From contig CM073593.1 in the NCBI GenBank assembly GCA_037074705.1, positions 9,305,001 through 9,369,000 on the forward strand: 64,000 bases of DNA, in the 5' to 3' direction. The notes below the pieces were generated by a model. It saw only the letters and a program-made list of their open reading frames with translations, made no database searches and was not told the DNA's origin. This document shows positions 1-13,219 of the stretch, one piece after another. Position numbers and translations under genes: made by a program. Source of the DNA: Zhengitettix transpicula (Eukaryota; Arthropoda; Insecta; Orthoptera; Tetrigidae). The stretch's first letter is position 1; every line of letters begins with the position of its first letter.

Positions 1-71
1 TCTTTGCCGATAACAATTCAAGTCCACAATGTTAATAATTATTAACTACTAATTGCCCTTTAATTATTACA
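1..71 (-). repeat. 5' end of a gypsy-type LTR, cut by the window edge (LTR 0)
   Basis: Read on the minus strand, the segment starts TGTAATAATTA at position 71 and contains the words GGACTTGAATTGTTATCGGC. The same words, slightly changed, occur at the matching place in the LTRs ending at 20243 and 53256. It is flanked outside by ATATATATA, the same AT target seen at the other LTRs. The remainder lies beyond the window, so solo versus full element cannot be decided. Confidence 0.65.
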
Positions 72-1150
72 ATATATATAATGGTCTGCGTGTGTGAATA
101 CGTGAAAGTGCAATATTTCAAATAGTGTGTTAGAAATGTAAATGTATAAGCTTCTTTAATTTTATATGTATATCAGAATTGGTTATAAAATATAAGATAT
201 ATTGGTAAACCAAACCAACATGCATCGGTTGTTTAATATTTGAATTTTCTGTTTTAGATCCTAATTGTGCATCTATGTAGGAGACGTCACATGCATTATG
301 GTGTCTAACTGAAAGATACTCGCCACATAAATCACGATTTATACCACAGTACCATTGTTCATACAAAACACGTCAGCAGTTACTCTGCTAATGCTCCGAT
401 TTGATTTATTCGTCAAAATTACCTATAGAAAAAGATTCAACATGGCTGGATATGGAGGCCAGAATGAATTAAATTTTTCACGAGAGGAAAAGAAAACACA
501 TCGCTCAGAAAATCTAAATAAAAGTCGGTGTGCGTTCAAAATACCACAGACCGCGTAGAATTTTAAACATTATGAGCTGTCAGTTGAACATGACGTGCGA
601 TAAATGGGAACTGCAACAGTTCATTTCCCGACCGTAACCGTTTCAAGTGGCGCTTTATCACGAATGCATACAAACAACAGCATTCCAAAATAAATATCAC
701 GTCACGCGTGTTTCCACGATACCATCTATTCAATCGATTATTTCGTTAACGAAGTTGTGTCTCTTTTTGCATATAAATACACCTTCGCATACAATACGTT
801 CTTTTTATAAATTTGGATGAAATATTGATGAATGCTAGTAATTTCCATTCGGTGATGCTGTAAAAGAATATGATTGAAGTCTTCAATCAAGCGTCGAAGA
901 CCATTACGCAATCCACAGATTCTCTTCATATATCTTTTATAGCTAGGAGTACGTAGATTAATTTTTGGAGGGATTCCACATTCATAATATGATGAAGATA
1001 CGCGTTCTGATCGACTTGATGGGAGCGATTAAATATAAATGCAATATTAACATTTTTTAAAAATTTAGTATTTTAAGACAAAAATGATAATTTTATTAGT
1101 GCAAAGTAAATTGGCTCATTTCTTTGCAATGATACTCAATTTTATTTACT
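72..1150. other. AT-rich stretch, no gene recognised
   Basis: I see only short, unsupported reading frames and no splice-linked coding signal, RNA gene or clear repeat. Confidence 0.5.
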
Positions 1151-1875
1151 CTAGCTGAGTGCCAGCGTTTCCCGGATGTTTATTTAAATTAACACAGAGC
1201 AGGAATTGATTCGACACTAACCTCTTGGTAAACATTTCATTTAACCAACATCTATAGCGTCAAGGGTTTGGAACATTTACCAATTTACAGTCCCCTCCCC
1301 GATCTAACCCGTCGGTATCTAACTTCAAATAAATCGGGAAGGTGACTAACGATACTTTTAATAATTCTGGAAATCTCCTACTATATAAAATGTAAGTAAT
1401 AGTGAAAAAAATCGCGCCGAATTAAAAATGAAAAATACTCCCGGTACATTCATGGTGTGAAAAAAAAATGCACCCTTTAACTACACAGAGACCAAAATAT
1501 AGCTGGTACCCTAAGAAAATCAAAAATATGCCCAGTACTTTAAGAGGATCGAAACTATTTACGGGTAATTTTATGTCAACCACCTCCACCTCCTCGACGA
1601 AGAACATAAAATTTCATTAACCACTACTGCTAATGTGAGAATAAAATCTAGTCTCAGACTTTTTTCCATTATGTATTATATAAACCCCTTACCGTAAGGG
1701 TGTTTTCCTATCTTTGCCTTTCGGAGCTGAAATTAGACACTTAAAACTTCTAGAATATCACTATCAAATTTAGAGACCCCGAAAACGTTTATTCGATGCT
1801 GATAATGGCCGTTTAGGAAAGTTTTTAAATACCACCCCATCCATCCCTACCCATAGACACCTTAATTCCTCGGCG
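1151..1875 (+). repeat. Divergent copy of dispersed repeat family T (subfamily 2)
   Basis: It begins CTAGCTGAGTGCCAGCG and continues with TTTATTTAAATTAAC, CACTAACCTCT and AACATTTCATTTAAC. The same words appear in the same order from 45206, so the two are copies of one element. The right part (about 1690-1870) holds diverged forms of the family T internal unit, such as CCCCGAAAACGTTTATTCGA and GGCCGTTTAGGAAAG. No coding capacity is visible. Confidence 0.7.
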
Positions 1876-4800
1876 TTTGTTAAATTTTTGTTATATATTT
1901 CAGACAAATTTAATTAAATTTGTATTTCTTTATCAGAAAGTAGACAAAGAAAAATGTGAAAAAATATATTGAGGTTCAACGAAATAATTATAATATTGTT
2001 CGACAAAGTGAAATGCTCGCATGGAAATGCAATTGAGGAAACGGAGAGCTGAAACAAAAATTCACTAATACGTTTTAAGATGTACATACCAAAAACTGAA
2101 TTAATCGCATGAAAATAATTTAATTAAATACGTTTGACTGTGAGCTGGTGTTTTATAAACATAAAATACTAAGAAAGGAGGAGAAGAAAGAACAACTTAA
2201 TATTTACGGGATGAGAGAAACACGACTTAAAACGTAAAGGATAAAGTCGGAAAATCTCTAAGAGGCTTCGCATCGATTTTCCGTGAAAAGACATCTGAGC
2301 TCTTTTACCACATTAAAGTAGGGTCTACACGAAACGCGATTAGAATCTTACAGGCTCAAAGAACACTCCGGTCGACGGAATTCCACGGCTGCTTATGTTA
2401 AGATTCAACATTCTAAGATCATGTTCAGAGAGTTTCAATTAAATTATAAATAAGTCTTTGGTGTATATTATGGAAACATGGAGTTGGCTATAAAATTACA
2501 AGTTCATAATGCCATTATACGAATAGTAAAGTTATAAAACGCTAAAAATTTAGGGAGTAGTTAGTATACTACGATTTATTTTATGCGTGACAAAGAGAAT
2601 TAAAATTTATTCTCGGAAAATGGTATTTATCTTTTAATTATTACTATAATTAAGAGGTTTAAAACTTTCGTTATAAATCCTCTGTGAGAATGACAGTCAT
2701 AAGAATAATGTAGTATACTATAATAATTAATAGGTACGTAACATAAATCAACGACTTCTGATTGCTTGAAGCATTTAAGGTATATTAACTGTTTTGATTT
2801 TGACACCACCTCCATTTTAGACATTACTGGAAAAGATTAACTTCTGAAGTGCTATATATTAAAAACCATACAAATACAGTTAACATAAAGCATGACACAG
2901 AAAGTCTCAACAAGTTATACGATGTTTTATTTTAAGTTCTTTGGCTCTTATTACTTTTACGCAAACACCGAAATTAATTTTAAATTTTAGTTTATTGTTC
3001 AATTTCCAGTCTTACGTTATTCGCCGTTAGAAAAAGGACGATAATCTGCGTCGAAACGACCGGAATTTTCAAATTCAAATTTACATAAATTAAGTTCCTT
3101 TTGTAAGTTTATTTGAATGAAGTTCGTTCTTAGCATTATTATTTTTAACAGACGTCAATTTTTTGTTTCGTTTAACCTTGACCAATATTAATGGTCACAA
3201 GCATAGTCTTTTTAAAGAACAAGTTCTATAAAGCAAACTTATACTTATTATTATTAACTAACATTAAAACTCTAATTCTTCTTGACATGTAGATATTGTT
3301 CATAAAAAATAATTTATCGAAACACGGAGAAACTCTGCAACAAATAAATTAATAAGTTGAATTTTAAATGATTATTCGATCAAATTTCATAATTGGCGAT
3401 AATACCGTTATCACACATTCACGTTTCAAGGTTTGTTGTAATAATTTTTAAGAAACCTAACTAGTGGCATAACCACGACAGTGAATGTCGTTGATTCTCC
3501 AACGTAAATTCTGGCCAAGTACCAAGTCAAGCACTGTGGCATCAAAGATTCTCGATATTAAGGTTAATTAACGGAAATCTTGGTAATATTTTATGCTAAA
3601 TATGCTTTGTTTATTATATTATATAACTATTATGATATCTCCAGGTCATTTCCGCCCTTGGCAAACTCGCATGTAACTACAAAACAGTTTTTAGACGATT
3701 TGTAATTGCTGGATGTATTTAGAGTGAGGTAAATTGATCGGTAGATCTGCATGTGTAGGGTTACCGTATATATTAACCTCCACCAATTGCGGTCAATTGC
3801 GCCAAGCACAAATACGCACTCAGCTTGTTAATTGAATAGCGTGCTCAGTTCTCCTGGACATCGTACTACCTGTATTGGGGTATAGTCATTTAGAATATTT
3901 CACAAAAAAAGTCACAGTTTGTAAAATATAAGAAAAGCGTGTCCTAGAACAAAATGAATTCGTCCCGTGGTTTGAAAATTCGGAATTAACATAGAACGAA
4001 GAAATTATGCGTTTGCTGAAGTTCAGAGTCAGAGAATTCGCGAGTTAGTCTAGAATTGCTTCCAAGTATGTTATGAGATTACACCAAATTTTAATTGCAT
4101 GCTATACTTGTAAAAGTACTTTTCATGTGACCTTATACGCAAACGCCAAAATTAATTTACAACTATATAACAATTCTCGTTGTAAATATACTGATCGTGC
4201 AATATATAAATATCTAAAACGTGTCCATTTTCTGTAGATAAAAAAGTTCCGTATACATTGATATTTATGTGAATATAAATAACAGTAGTACCAATTGTGG
4301 ACTGTCATTTGGAGCCAAACTAAGTTTCGATATTATTTACCATAGTTGATATTCTCATATAAAGTCAACTGTGTGCTCATGGAGAAATTTTGGTTTGACT
4401 AAATGTTAATAAGAATCATCTGCTATTCTTAATTAAAATATAATAATCGCTACCAGTACATAGACCATCATATTTACTGTTCGTTTCACAGTAAAGTGAC
4501 AGGCTGTACACGGAGCATCCACATTGTGGCTTCTCCCATCTAATAGCACACGAAGGGATACAAAGGGGCGTATGTTGTGAGAAAACTGGCTTTATGAGTT
4601 CCCTGACATAGTTTGTTATTTTGTTAGGGTCTTAAGAAAATATACAGCTGTATCTATCAGTCAAATGTGAACGCTCGTCGATCCGCTTGAACGTAAAAAT
4701 ATCAAAACATCACCAGTAGCTGAATTTGAGGCGAATGGAGGGGGTGAATATTAGACCTGTTAGAAGTTAGTTTATCAGTAAGGCCGGCCCTGGATAATCA

Positions 4801-6469
4801 GACCGTTAGCGTGGCCAAGGAGTTAAATAGCTGATTTTGGATGAAAATAATGTTTTAAAGACTTGATCAACAGAGCTGGAGTTTGAATTCGGACCTCATG
4901 GCACCTCTGACCAAATACCTTGGTGAAGAGAGCCTGGAATTATCTTCCTGGAATACTCTACTCCAAACCAACAAACGCCGGGGCCGCCTTGGAATCTGTA
5001 GACACAGACTGTCAATAATTTAGGTTCATTTAAATTTATGTGGACACTATACAGGTCTGCTCCAGAACCGCTGAACATAAATGCAACGTTGTGACAATAA
5101 GACAGGGAAAGTCGCTTACATTAAATTATATGCGAACTTGTAAGATTTCTCTATGATTTCCGAAAAGAAGTGTCATTAGATACAGGTTTGTAGATCGCGA
5201 TATTTATTGAAAAGTTAGAATATCTTAACTCTACCTTGTGTATAATTCCTGACAAAATTGTTGTTTTGCTGTAAATCGGACAAGCTTCCCTGTTTTTGTT
5301 TCTATATTCCTAATTCAGAATTAATTTTTAATAAAACAATAGTTTTATCAAAAAATTTAAAGTATCTATGGTTTTCCTAATAGTGGAACTATTTTCCTGC
5401 AAAATTACCGAGTGTGAGTTCATCATTTACTTATGTTTGTTTCTTGTTCTTCTTTCATATATTTCCTTGAGCGTCGGTGGTTCGTGAGTTCTTTTTCCAG
5501 TCCTGAGGAAAAATTTATATGTCACCGTTAGTTAAATTATTGAATGCATGTACTAACTTTGTTTTACAATGCTAAATACGTATTAAAACTGCAAAGCATT
5601 TTAAATACGTACATTCGATGTTGTGTTTGGTAACGTTTCATCACAAGGTATCTAATTCGTTTCATGTAAGTTCGTTAATATCCTTTGTGATGGAGAAACT
5701 ACCGTATCTACCTAAACCATTTAGCCAGACTGTTACACTCAGTGTACAAGCACGGTCTACAATTCAATTTTGGGCGTGCATTGGTCGTGGTAATTGTAGC
5801 TGGAAGGTGGCCGTGCGGGCAACTTCTGTCCACGTAAATGAATTACGGGGCCTAATGCCGGCACGGAAGTGCGGCACAACTCAGTCGGACACGCCACCAT
5901 CTCTCACAGACACACGATACGCTTAACTTTCATTTATTGCTATAGATATTGACGAGGACCTTTTTAAAGAAATATATGGATCCAGTCCTGTTTTAACGTT
6001 ACTTATTTATGGAAATTTTTACGCTTGTAGTTCCGTTCAGAAAAAATTATGTTTAAATTAATATAATATATATAAAGTAATAATTAAACTGTAAAACATC
6101 TGGGTTAAAAGTATAAAAATTAGATAAACAAGTAGTTAAATTACAGTAAAAATAATTTAAGAAGAAAATTAATGGTTAGTCTTTAAAGACTCTTCATCTG
6201 AGCTCTCAGCCAATCAAATTGTCCCTTACAATACATGCATGCAGGCTCTTTCAGAAATTTTCATCAAAGATTGGATATAACTGCGTTGCGAGTAAGACAA
6301 AAATGCTGTCTGGAAACTCAATAATACTATTAACTGCACACAATTGCAATTATTAAGGAGTAGACGCTTGAGTAAAAACATGCATTTAAACATGACAAAG
6401 TAAAGCATGTTATTTCGGAAGACGGAAGGCAATAAGTACGCGTAAAAAAGGGTAACTGACGACCAAAAT
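1876..6469. other. Long AT-rich intergenic stretch, nothing assigned
   Basis: No exon, transposon end or RNA gene could be supported here. The longest open frame (5618-5926, plus, 102 codons) resembles no family I know, has no linked splice partners and is treated as chance. Confidence 0.5.
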
Positions 6470-6660
6470 TATTAGTCAGAACAAACTGAAACCCGGAAGC
6501 ATCTGTTTCGCAGACGGACTCACCAAAATTTCACACATCTGGAAGAATTACGTTTCGAAACAAATACAATAGATTTTATTGGCTACTTTCCTGTAAACTA
6601 ATGAAATTAAAAAAAATTAGAATAGATTGGTCAACTTCGGAATTTAGAGACCTCAGGAGT
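6470..6660 (+). repeat. Short dispersed repeat, copy 1
   Basis: The block CCCGGAAGCATCTGTT ... GCAGACGG ... AACATCT-like ... AGATTTTATTGGCTACTT is repeated with changes at 13985-14170 (GTCCCGGAAGCATCTGTTG, CAGACGGGC, CAGATTTTATTGGTTACTT). It is non-coding and its class is unknown. Confidence 0.55.
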
Positions 6661-7974
6661 CAAAAACGAAGGAAAGCATAGAATAATAAGGGCAGTCAGT
6701 GACCAGCCAGAGTAAAGGGTAGTCGAGTCTAGCTCCTGATCCGATCAGTAGTTTAAGAGTGCGTATCTTCTGTCCGATGCCGACCACTGATGGCATCGAC
6801 TGTCTCATCAGAAGTCCACGACGCCACCGCACAGCAGCCTAAGAGCAGACATCACCAGCCACCGCCACCGGCACGGTATCGTGAATATTTCGTATTTTCA
6901 AGTATCGTAATGCCAGAGTTGATTAAATTAAATTAAATTTGCCATGATGCGGTTCACCCCAAGATTTCCATAAGAACAATGAGAGAAAGAGGAAGTTATT
7001 ATAATTATTTTATTTGGTGCTTTTTTGTATTAAATTTCAATTTTCTTTTTTTTTCTTCTGTCATTAAATGATATATTTTAGATTAATTAAATTATTTTAA
7101 ATTTTTGTATCTAATAGAAACGTCAGTAAATAAATAATACACTATACATATATGGGTGTGTGTGTTCGATGTCTTTGGTATGTTTAGAAAATATATATTC
7201 TATTGTATGGAACACCACATGTAGTTACTTAAACGAACTAAGACGTGGCAGGGAAATAAATTTATATTCACTGCACCAGAAATGTCAAGCTACGGCTAAT
7301 TGCTCATGAAAAGAAGCCCCAAAAGCTACTGAATTCAGCTCAGGACTGTGACATCAGCGATGCAAGCGTTTTATTTGATTTAAAACTGCACATCGATTGT
7401 TCCCGTATTTATTTTAAAACAATTAACGCTGAGACTGCTCGGGAAACGAACACAGTCTGCGGAAATAATTGAGGACGTAGTAAACATTTGTTGTGTCTCG
7501 AATCCCCATTTGTTGCTCGGCGCACTCGTTAACACGGACGAACAATTAATTCACTCTTGGCAGACATATTAGCCGCAGCTAGACCGATGTTCCTCTACGC
7601 TGCAGTTGGCAGGAAATTGCAGCCTTCTTGAAACAACGCTACGACGCTCTTGGAACATTTTTCACGTTCCTTTGAAGTAGCAAAGCTCAACTTTTCCCCT
7701 TTTGAATAACCTCGTGCCAAATTAAATGTGTACAATCTACGAGTGATATTTCATCTCAAGTGGCTGAAATTTACGAAAACAGTTTAAAACCCGTACTTAA
7801 TTACCCATAAACTTTTTACAAATTTTCAGAAATGAATTGAAGTTTTAATAAGAACATAGCACTCAAGCTTCATTAATTAATAATATGTGTACTTATGTTA
7901 GAACCTATTGGAATAAGGAAACGAAGTTTTTTTTTTATTATTTTCCATTAATTTTAAGACGAGCCGCATTAGGT

Positions 7975-8110
7975 TTAAAGGATGGAGGAACCTGCAGTCG
8001 AGAGATTAGGTCAGTTGGTAGAGCGGCCTCCTGGAAAGCGGGATGTACCGGGTTGGATTTCTGGTACGGTAGAAACTTTTCAATCCTCCTACTGTAATAT
8101 ATTTTATTGT
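7975..8110 (+). repeat. tRNA-derived SINE-like fragment
   Basis: The stretch from about 8005 reads like a pol III promoter. An A-box-like AGGTCAGTTGGTAGAGC is followed about 35 bases later by a B-box-like GGGTTGGATTTCTGG, close to the tRNA pattern GGTTCGATTCC. It does not fold into a full tRNA and the B box has lost its TTCGA core, so I call it a decayed tRNA-derived SINE head and not a working tRNA gene. Confidence 0.45.
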
Positions 8111-8605
8111 TTTGATTATTATTCTTGTTAGTTGTCTCATTCACTATAAAATCTTTATTCAAAACGTATCTTGTATAATGTTGTCACAAAGATAATAAAA
8201 ACTCAACATATTTAAATGCAGTAGACGGCATTACACTTACAGAATTTTTAATTAGTTATTTTATACCGGGAACTTTTGATCGCAAATTCACATAATTCCA
8301 GGTTATTAACAATTTCTCATTTAAGTAGAAAAACTGATTCTCAAATTAATTGCCTTGATAGTAGGCTTAAAGGTTGAACATTCTATTTGTATAGAGTAGT
8401 TAAACTCCGTGAAGACTAGTTTTCAGCTGTCACTTAAATGTGATATATTATGAAGCTTTCATTAATTTAAGTCTGGAGAAATTTTCTGAGGAAATATTTC
8501 TATCTCTATGATAGATGATCTAGTCCGAGAGAATCTGGAACACTCGATTACTTCAATCCTTGACGTGCAAGTAGTCGCATTTTACGCTTTATAAATTGAA
8601 GGGTA

Positions 8606-8990
8606 TTATGGCGACTTACCCGATCCTCGGCGTGTGGGCTGGCAGTCCGTTGACGAAGGCGGGCGATGGCACTCTTCAGACCCTCCGTTCCGCCGCCGGA
8701 CTATTTCTAGTGCCGCCCCCACCGTCTGCGACATTCTCCATGGCTGCAACAGACCAGAAATTCTGATCTTAAGGCGACAGATGGACAGCAACCATAATAT
8801 TTGTCTATACATCACTAAAACATATTCCGGGGAAATCGCTTTTCGAGCAGTTCATCGTTTGAGCCTAGTCACGCACGGTCGAACCATCCGTCCAAACGCC
8901 CCAGCGTCAGTCCGAAACCTCACCTTTTGGGGACTGGAAACTAGGATGAGCCGGTAGCCGTGTGCCGAGTTGATTGGATTTTCGACCAGT
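8606..8990. other. GC-rich island of unknown nature
   Basis: This block is clearly richer in G, C and CpG than its surroundings (for example CCGTTCCGCCGCCGG near 8690). Open frames exist on both strands (8634-8957 plus, 8606-8815 minus) and neither matches a family I recognise. It could be a promoter-proximal first exon of an unseen gene or part of an old retroelement. Confidence 0.3.
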
Positions 8991-9344
8991 TGAACTTTCT
9001 TCGCGCCAAATCATCTGACAGTTTCTTGGCTGTACGCGTGTCGCGATACCTCGATCCAAATGGAAGGGTGGCTCGAGACTGAGTTTAACCGCATAGTCTG
9101 CATTCAGACGTTGACTTCAGACAGTGAAGAACGGACAAATTCGTGCATTTCAATTACTACTAGTTATTTATTATTATTTATTTATTTGTTTTGCAATCAG
9201 AATAATTTATAATTCTATGAGCTAAATTTCTGTCATAAGGCCTGCCAGATGTACTGGTAGCAATAGCATTACCAGGGAGATATCCAATGATACCGCCTGT
9301 AGAATTTAAAACATGATAGTAAAGAAAACGACAAAAACTATATA

Positions 9345-10640
9345 TTAATTCTCTTGGCCACATATTTTCTGTCCTTTGCTCGTCACTGGTTCTAGGGGTT
9401 GGTCCAGTAGCGGGTTAGGATGTTTGTCCAGTACTGCGTGGTGCTTGATGGCTTTCTTTCGGACGTCTTCCTGCACCGTAGGAACTTGTAGATGCTGCGT
9501 GAGGTTGGTAGTACCGCATGAAGCGGTAGTAATTTCAAGGAGTATGGCACCTTCGGATGATTGTAATGTTTGATTTGGATGCACATCCCCATAATTCAAG
9601 TCCTTAGGCCCATATCGGTTTGATGACTGCTTTGTATAATATGATTTTATATTCTATCGATAGCCGTGATTTTCTTCCTATCAGCCACTGTATTTCTTTT
9701 GTCTTGACCTCTAATTTTTTTTCTTTTTTCTTATATGATATTTCCAAGTAAGTTTAGTATCTAAATGTAATCCTAGGTTATTTACTGTGTTTGATTGCGA
9801 AATCTGCACATTGTTTAATTAAACTGTGTAGCAGGTTTGTGGAGTGTGAATGTAATGTGCGCAGATTCTTCTCGTTCACTTTTACTTTCCATTTTTTTAG
9901 GCATTCTTTTAGGTTGGTTAGGTAGCTTTTTGTAATATTTGAGGCTACTAGGGGTCCTCGTGGCAGGAGAGAATAGCTGTATCGTCGGCGAATGCCCTTA
10001 TTGTTATATTATGCGCCAGTGGTAAGGCTGACGAGTACAAGACATACAGCAGAGGTCCAAGGACACTACTCACTACCTTGGGGAACTCCAGATTTTATCG
10101 GAAAGAAGTCGAATTTTTCATTTACTTTAGTTTGGAATTTTCTTTCGTTCAAATATGATTTGAGGAGTTTGAAGTATGCAGGTGGAAAAGTACGCATGAT
10201 TTTGTAAATTAATCCTGTATGTCAGAGTTTATCAAAGGCTTGACTAATGTCAGGGAATGTTCCAGTATAGTATTGCTTATTTTCAAATGCTTGATTTATG
10301 GTTTGGGAAATTCTATTAACTTGTTGTACTGTTGAGTGTTTTTTACTGAATCCGAACTGATGTTCTGGTATCCAGGTTTCTGAACACAGGTCTTCGTTTA
10401 ATCTGGAGAGCACCAGTCTTTCCAGTACTTTTTAGATGATTGACAATAGACTGATAGGTCTGTAGGAAGCGACTTCTGTAGGATTTCTTACCCCTGGTTT
10501 ACTGACCATTATAATTTGAGCCTCTTTTATACACTTGGACCAGTATCCAAGTCGTATAATTGCATTGTAAATGTAGGCAAGCAATACTATTCCTTCATCA
10601 TGCTTACCGTGACAAGATCAACTCCAGGTGACTTTCTTTC
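9345..10640 (-). pseudogene. Reverse transcriptase pseudogene of the jockey-like element
   Basis: Conserved RT blocks appear in order in shifting minus-strand frames. ASYRPISLL lies near 10480-10440. PEHQFGF with the following helper region and a DISQAFDK-type block lie within 10413-10222. SGVPQGS is followed after a frame shift by LGPLLYVLY near 10090-10030. The catalytic FADDTAIL motif has its FADD codons at 9981-9992. The C-terminal sequence that follows the RT in this clade is recognisable near 9560-9390. The enzyme would have copied the element's RNA at a nicked target site. In-frame stops (for example just after RT block 1) and several frameshifts make it non-functional. Confidence 0.8.
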
Positions 10641-11684
10641 GTGATTTCTTGTGATGTGCTTTGATATGCTTCTGTATTGTCGGTGGGATGGAAAGACTTT
10701 GTTCTATTTCTTGGTCTGTTACATTGTCTATCGTCTGGAAAACGGAGATTAAGTGTTCTGCAAATAGATTAGTTTTCTCAGCGACACTTTTTGTCCAAGG
10801 TTCATTGTTATTTTGCCTTATTGCTGGAGCAGGGATTTTAGGTTTTCCGCTGTTCTTAACTGGTTTCCATATGGAGTTATTTGTTCTCCTTAGTTTAGAT
10901 ACATATCGCTCGAACTTATGGTTTCGTACTTCTTTGAGCTTGTTCTTTAATCTTCGACTCAGTAAGTCATAGGCCTTATTGTCGGTAGGTGTGTGCGTGC
11001 GTTGTCATTTTGATCTCGCACGTCTTTTTTCTGCTACTGCTTTTTTGATTTCTAACGGTATATCCTTATTATATTTCCTGGTGATACAGATTTTATTTAA
11101 GGCGTTATTGAAAACTACAGATATCGTTAGTCATTATAAAATTAGGCATGGGGATTATCTGGATAAAATAAATATAAATTCTGCTCTCGTCGATATTTTG
11201 GAATTTTTTAAAAACAGAAGAGCAAGAAACAATTCGGGAAACTGCCGAAAAAGCTGCAGACTATGATATAATTCAATAATCAAGATTACTTAGATTTTCA
11301 AGAATAGTTTGGTTTTTTAGATCAAGGAATAGATTTCCAAGTCTTTTGAAATCTTTATTAAAGTTTTCTTTGTCGGTTTCTCCTCTTTCTATTTGCCACC
11401 GTTTTCTGAGGTTTCGTTTTTCTGTTATATTTTGATTTATGACAATCGTTACGTTTCAATAATCTCAATTTCTGGTGCATCAGTTCATATAACAGTAGTT
11501 GTTAAATTTCAGTTTTATGTTTAGTTCAATAAATTCTTTTTCTTTGAACATTTCACAGTTTCTTCTTTTATTGATTTGATCAGCGACGGTTGCTTTACCG
11601 TGAGTAGGATTTAAGAGTACGTATATACACACGTATGGCCTGAAGAACGGCTATTGTTTATTCCCTTTGTGACACAAAAGTATA

Positions 11685-11936
11685 TTAAGTGACGTATTTT
11701 TTTTCGTCCGTGTACCAATATGTTCGCTGTCCTTTTGACAAATGATGAATATTTTTCATTCTCATTGCTTGTAATAGTTGTCTAGAGCCCCGCTGTACGT
11801 GCTTCGCCTTTAAGTCTCCTCCGACGATAAATTTTCTGCCGAGAGAATATTGTTTATAAACTTGTGTGCTATTTTTAAATTTTGGTGGACAGTAAACTGC
11901 TGAGAATGTTATGGTGGTGGCTTGTACGTTATGCAT
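11685..11936 (-). pseudogene. Endonuclease-domain remnant of the jockey-like element
   Basis: The open stretch of 83 codons contains ITFSAVYCPPK, KFIVGGDLKAKHVQRGSR and a following region that match the layout of the apurinic-like endonuclease of jockey elements (SAVYCPP, then GGDxNAKHxxWGS). The D of GGD is kept. The asparagine and tryptophan usual in N-A-K-H and W-G-S are replaced (L-K-A-K-H and R-G-S), in keeping with decay. It would have nicked target DNA to prime reverse transcription. It lies upstream of the RT on the same strand, as expected. Confidence 0.7.
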
Positions 11937-12260
11937 CCGCTAGAGTTGAGGGGATGATTTTCTATTCATCTGAGACATTGGGCGATTTGTCTTTTTATAT
12001 ATTTGTATTACTGGTTTACTGAAGAGTTTGATTTTATATATCTAATTGTTGTTATATTTTTATTCTCGGCAGACGAAAAATATTTCAGGTGCGGTGTTCA
12101 TTCCTTTGTGTTTCCAGTTTCATATATTTATCACCGTTTGGCTTAGATTTTGTAGGTTTACTTTGATTTCTTCGACAACCGATTGAAGTGTGTATATGAT
12201 TTTAAGCCCATCCGGTTGGTAACTTCTGTCCTGAATAGGTTACAAAGTGTTGAAATGAAT

Positions 12261-13219
12261 ATTTTTCTTGCTGACTGCATTAATCACAACGCTATATGGT
12301 TCACTTTCTTTGGGTTGGATTTTAATTTGTTCGTTGTTTATTACATTTGTAACGTATTTGCCTGAGCTATGAGGTACCCATTTTCTTCAAAAAATTTATG
12401 TTTAGTCGCATTACTGTGTCTATATACTAACGAATATACACTACTTGTCTAAATCCGATGAATACACGATCTGAGTCGCAGGAAGTACTTTGCCTGTTAC
12501 GGAATTTAATTAGCGGAGGAAGTAGTTGTGCGTGGTTTGCGACATATGTTTTTTGTGCTTATCTTCGCTTCTATCGGCCAGATAACGCATATGCTCAATC
12601 TCTAGCGTATGGTGATCGGAAAAAATCAATGATCGTGTTCTCCCCGGTTTTAATCTTCTGTCAACATTTCGCGCGCATAACACTCGATGTGAAACTTGGA
12701 TCATTAAAGAGCTGTTGAGACAACGAATTAAGTAAAAAATCCCTCACCGAAACACAAGTTTAAAAGCTAATTTCTTAAAGTGAATATTACAAGTATTACT
12801 TTAAAATTACTGATAATTATGAGCAAAATTTATTTTCATTTTCGCCTGTCTACAGGCACGATTTTTACACAATTACAGTAAAAAATGCTGACGCTTCTTT
12901 ATAACCAGATAAATGCCCATGTTATTAAATAGAATAAGTAAAAGTGAAATAAAACTGAATAAAGTCGGTAGAAAATTCAACTACCTAACCGACGAAGCAG
13001 CGTAATATCGACGAGCTAATATACTAGTATCTTTTTCTATGGTAAAATGTTTTTTCCTGTTAAATAAATTTACGGAGGACTAGTAACTAATGAGACGATT
13101 GGTAGACGATCTGTTTACAAGAGACATTATGGTACTTTTAGGGGGGCTTTAGGAGATTGTGCCTCAGATTCTGTTTTCTTTGATCGTTTTATTTTATACC
13201 AAGGTGCCAAGACTTCATT
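12261..13219. other. AT-rich stretch, no gene recognised
   Basis: Overlapping open frames at 12458-12718 (plus) and 12510-12704 (minus) match nothing I know. No other feature is supported. Confidence 0.4.

Larger units (their letters stand above)
9165..12260 (-). mobile_element. Degenerate jockey-like non-LTR retrotransposon
   Basis: Read on the minus strand, the element shows an apurinic endonuclease portion (about 11950-11680) and then a reverse transcriptase (about 10640-9960). The expected late motifs of the C-terminal region follow near 9600-9350, and an A/T-rich 3' end of TAAATAAATAA type lies near 9165-9185. Many stops and frame changes break the reading frame, so it is inactive. The 5' end is uncertain: recognisable coding fades near 12260. 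The order EN-RT-A-rich tail is that of the jockey clade (family knowledge); the clade assignment is by motif appearance, not by a tree. Confidence 0.8.

Noticed and set aside
5618..5926. A 102-codon plus-strand frame
   Set aside because: There is no recognisable domain, no splice partners and no biased composition. Chance is sufficient.
8005..8080. A possible tRNA gene
   Set aside because: The A- and B-box-like words are present, but the arms do not pair as a cloverleaf and the T loop lacks TTCGA.
9376..11266. Plus-strand frames across the jockey-like element
   Set aside because: They are opposite the degenerate EN/RT and resemble nothing.
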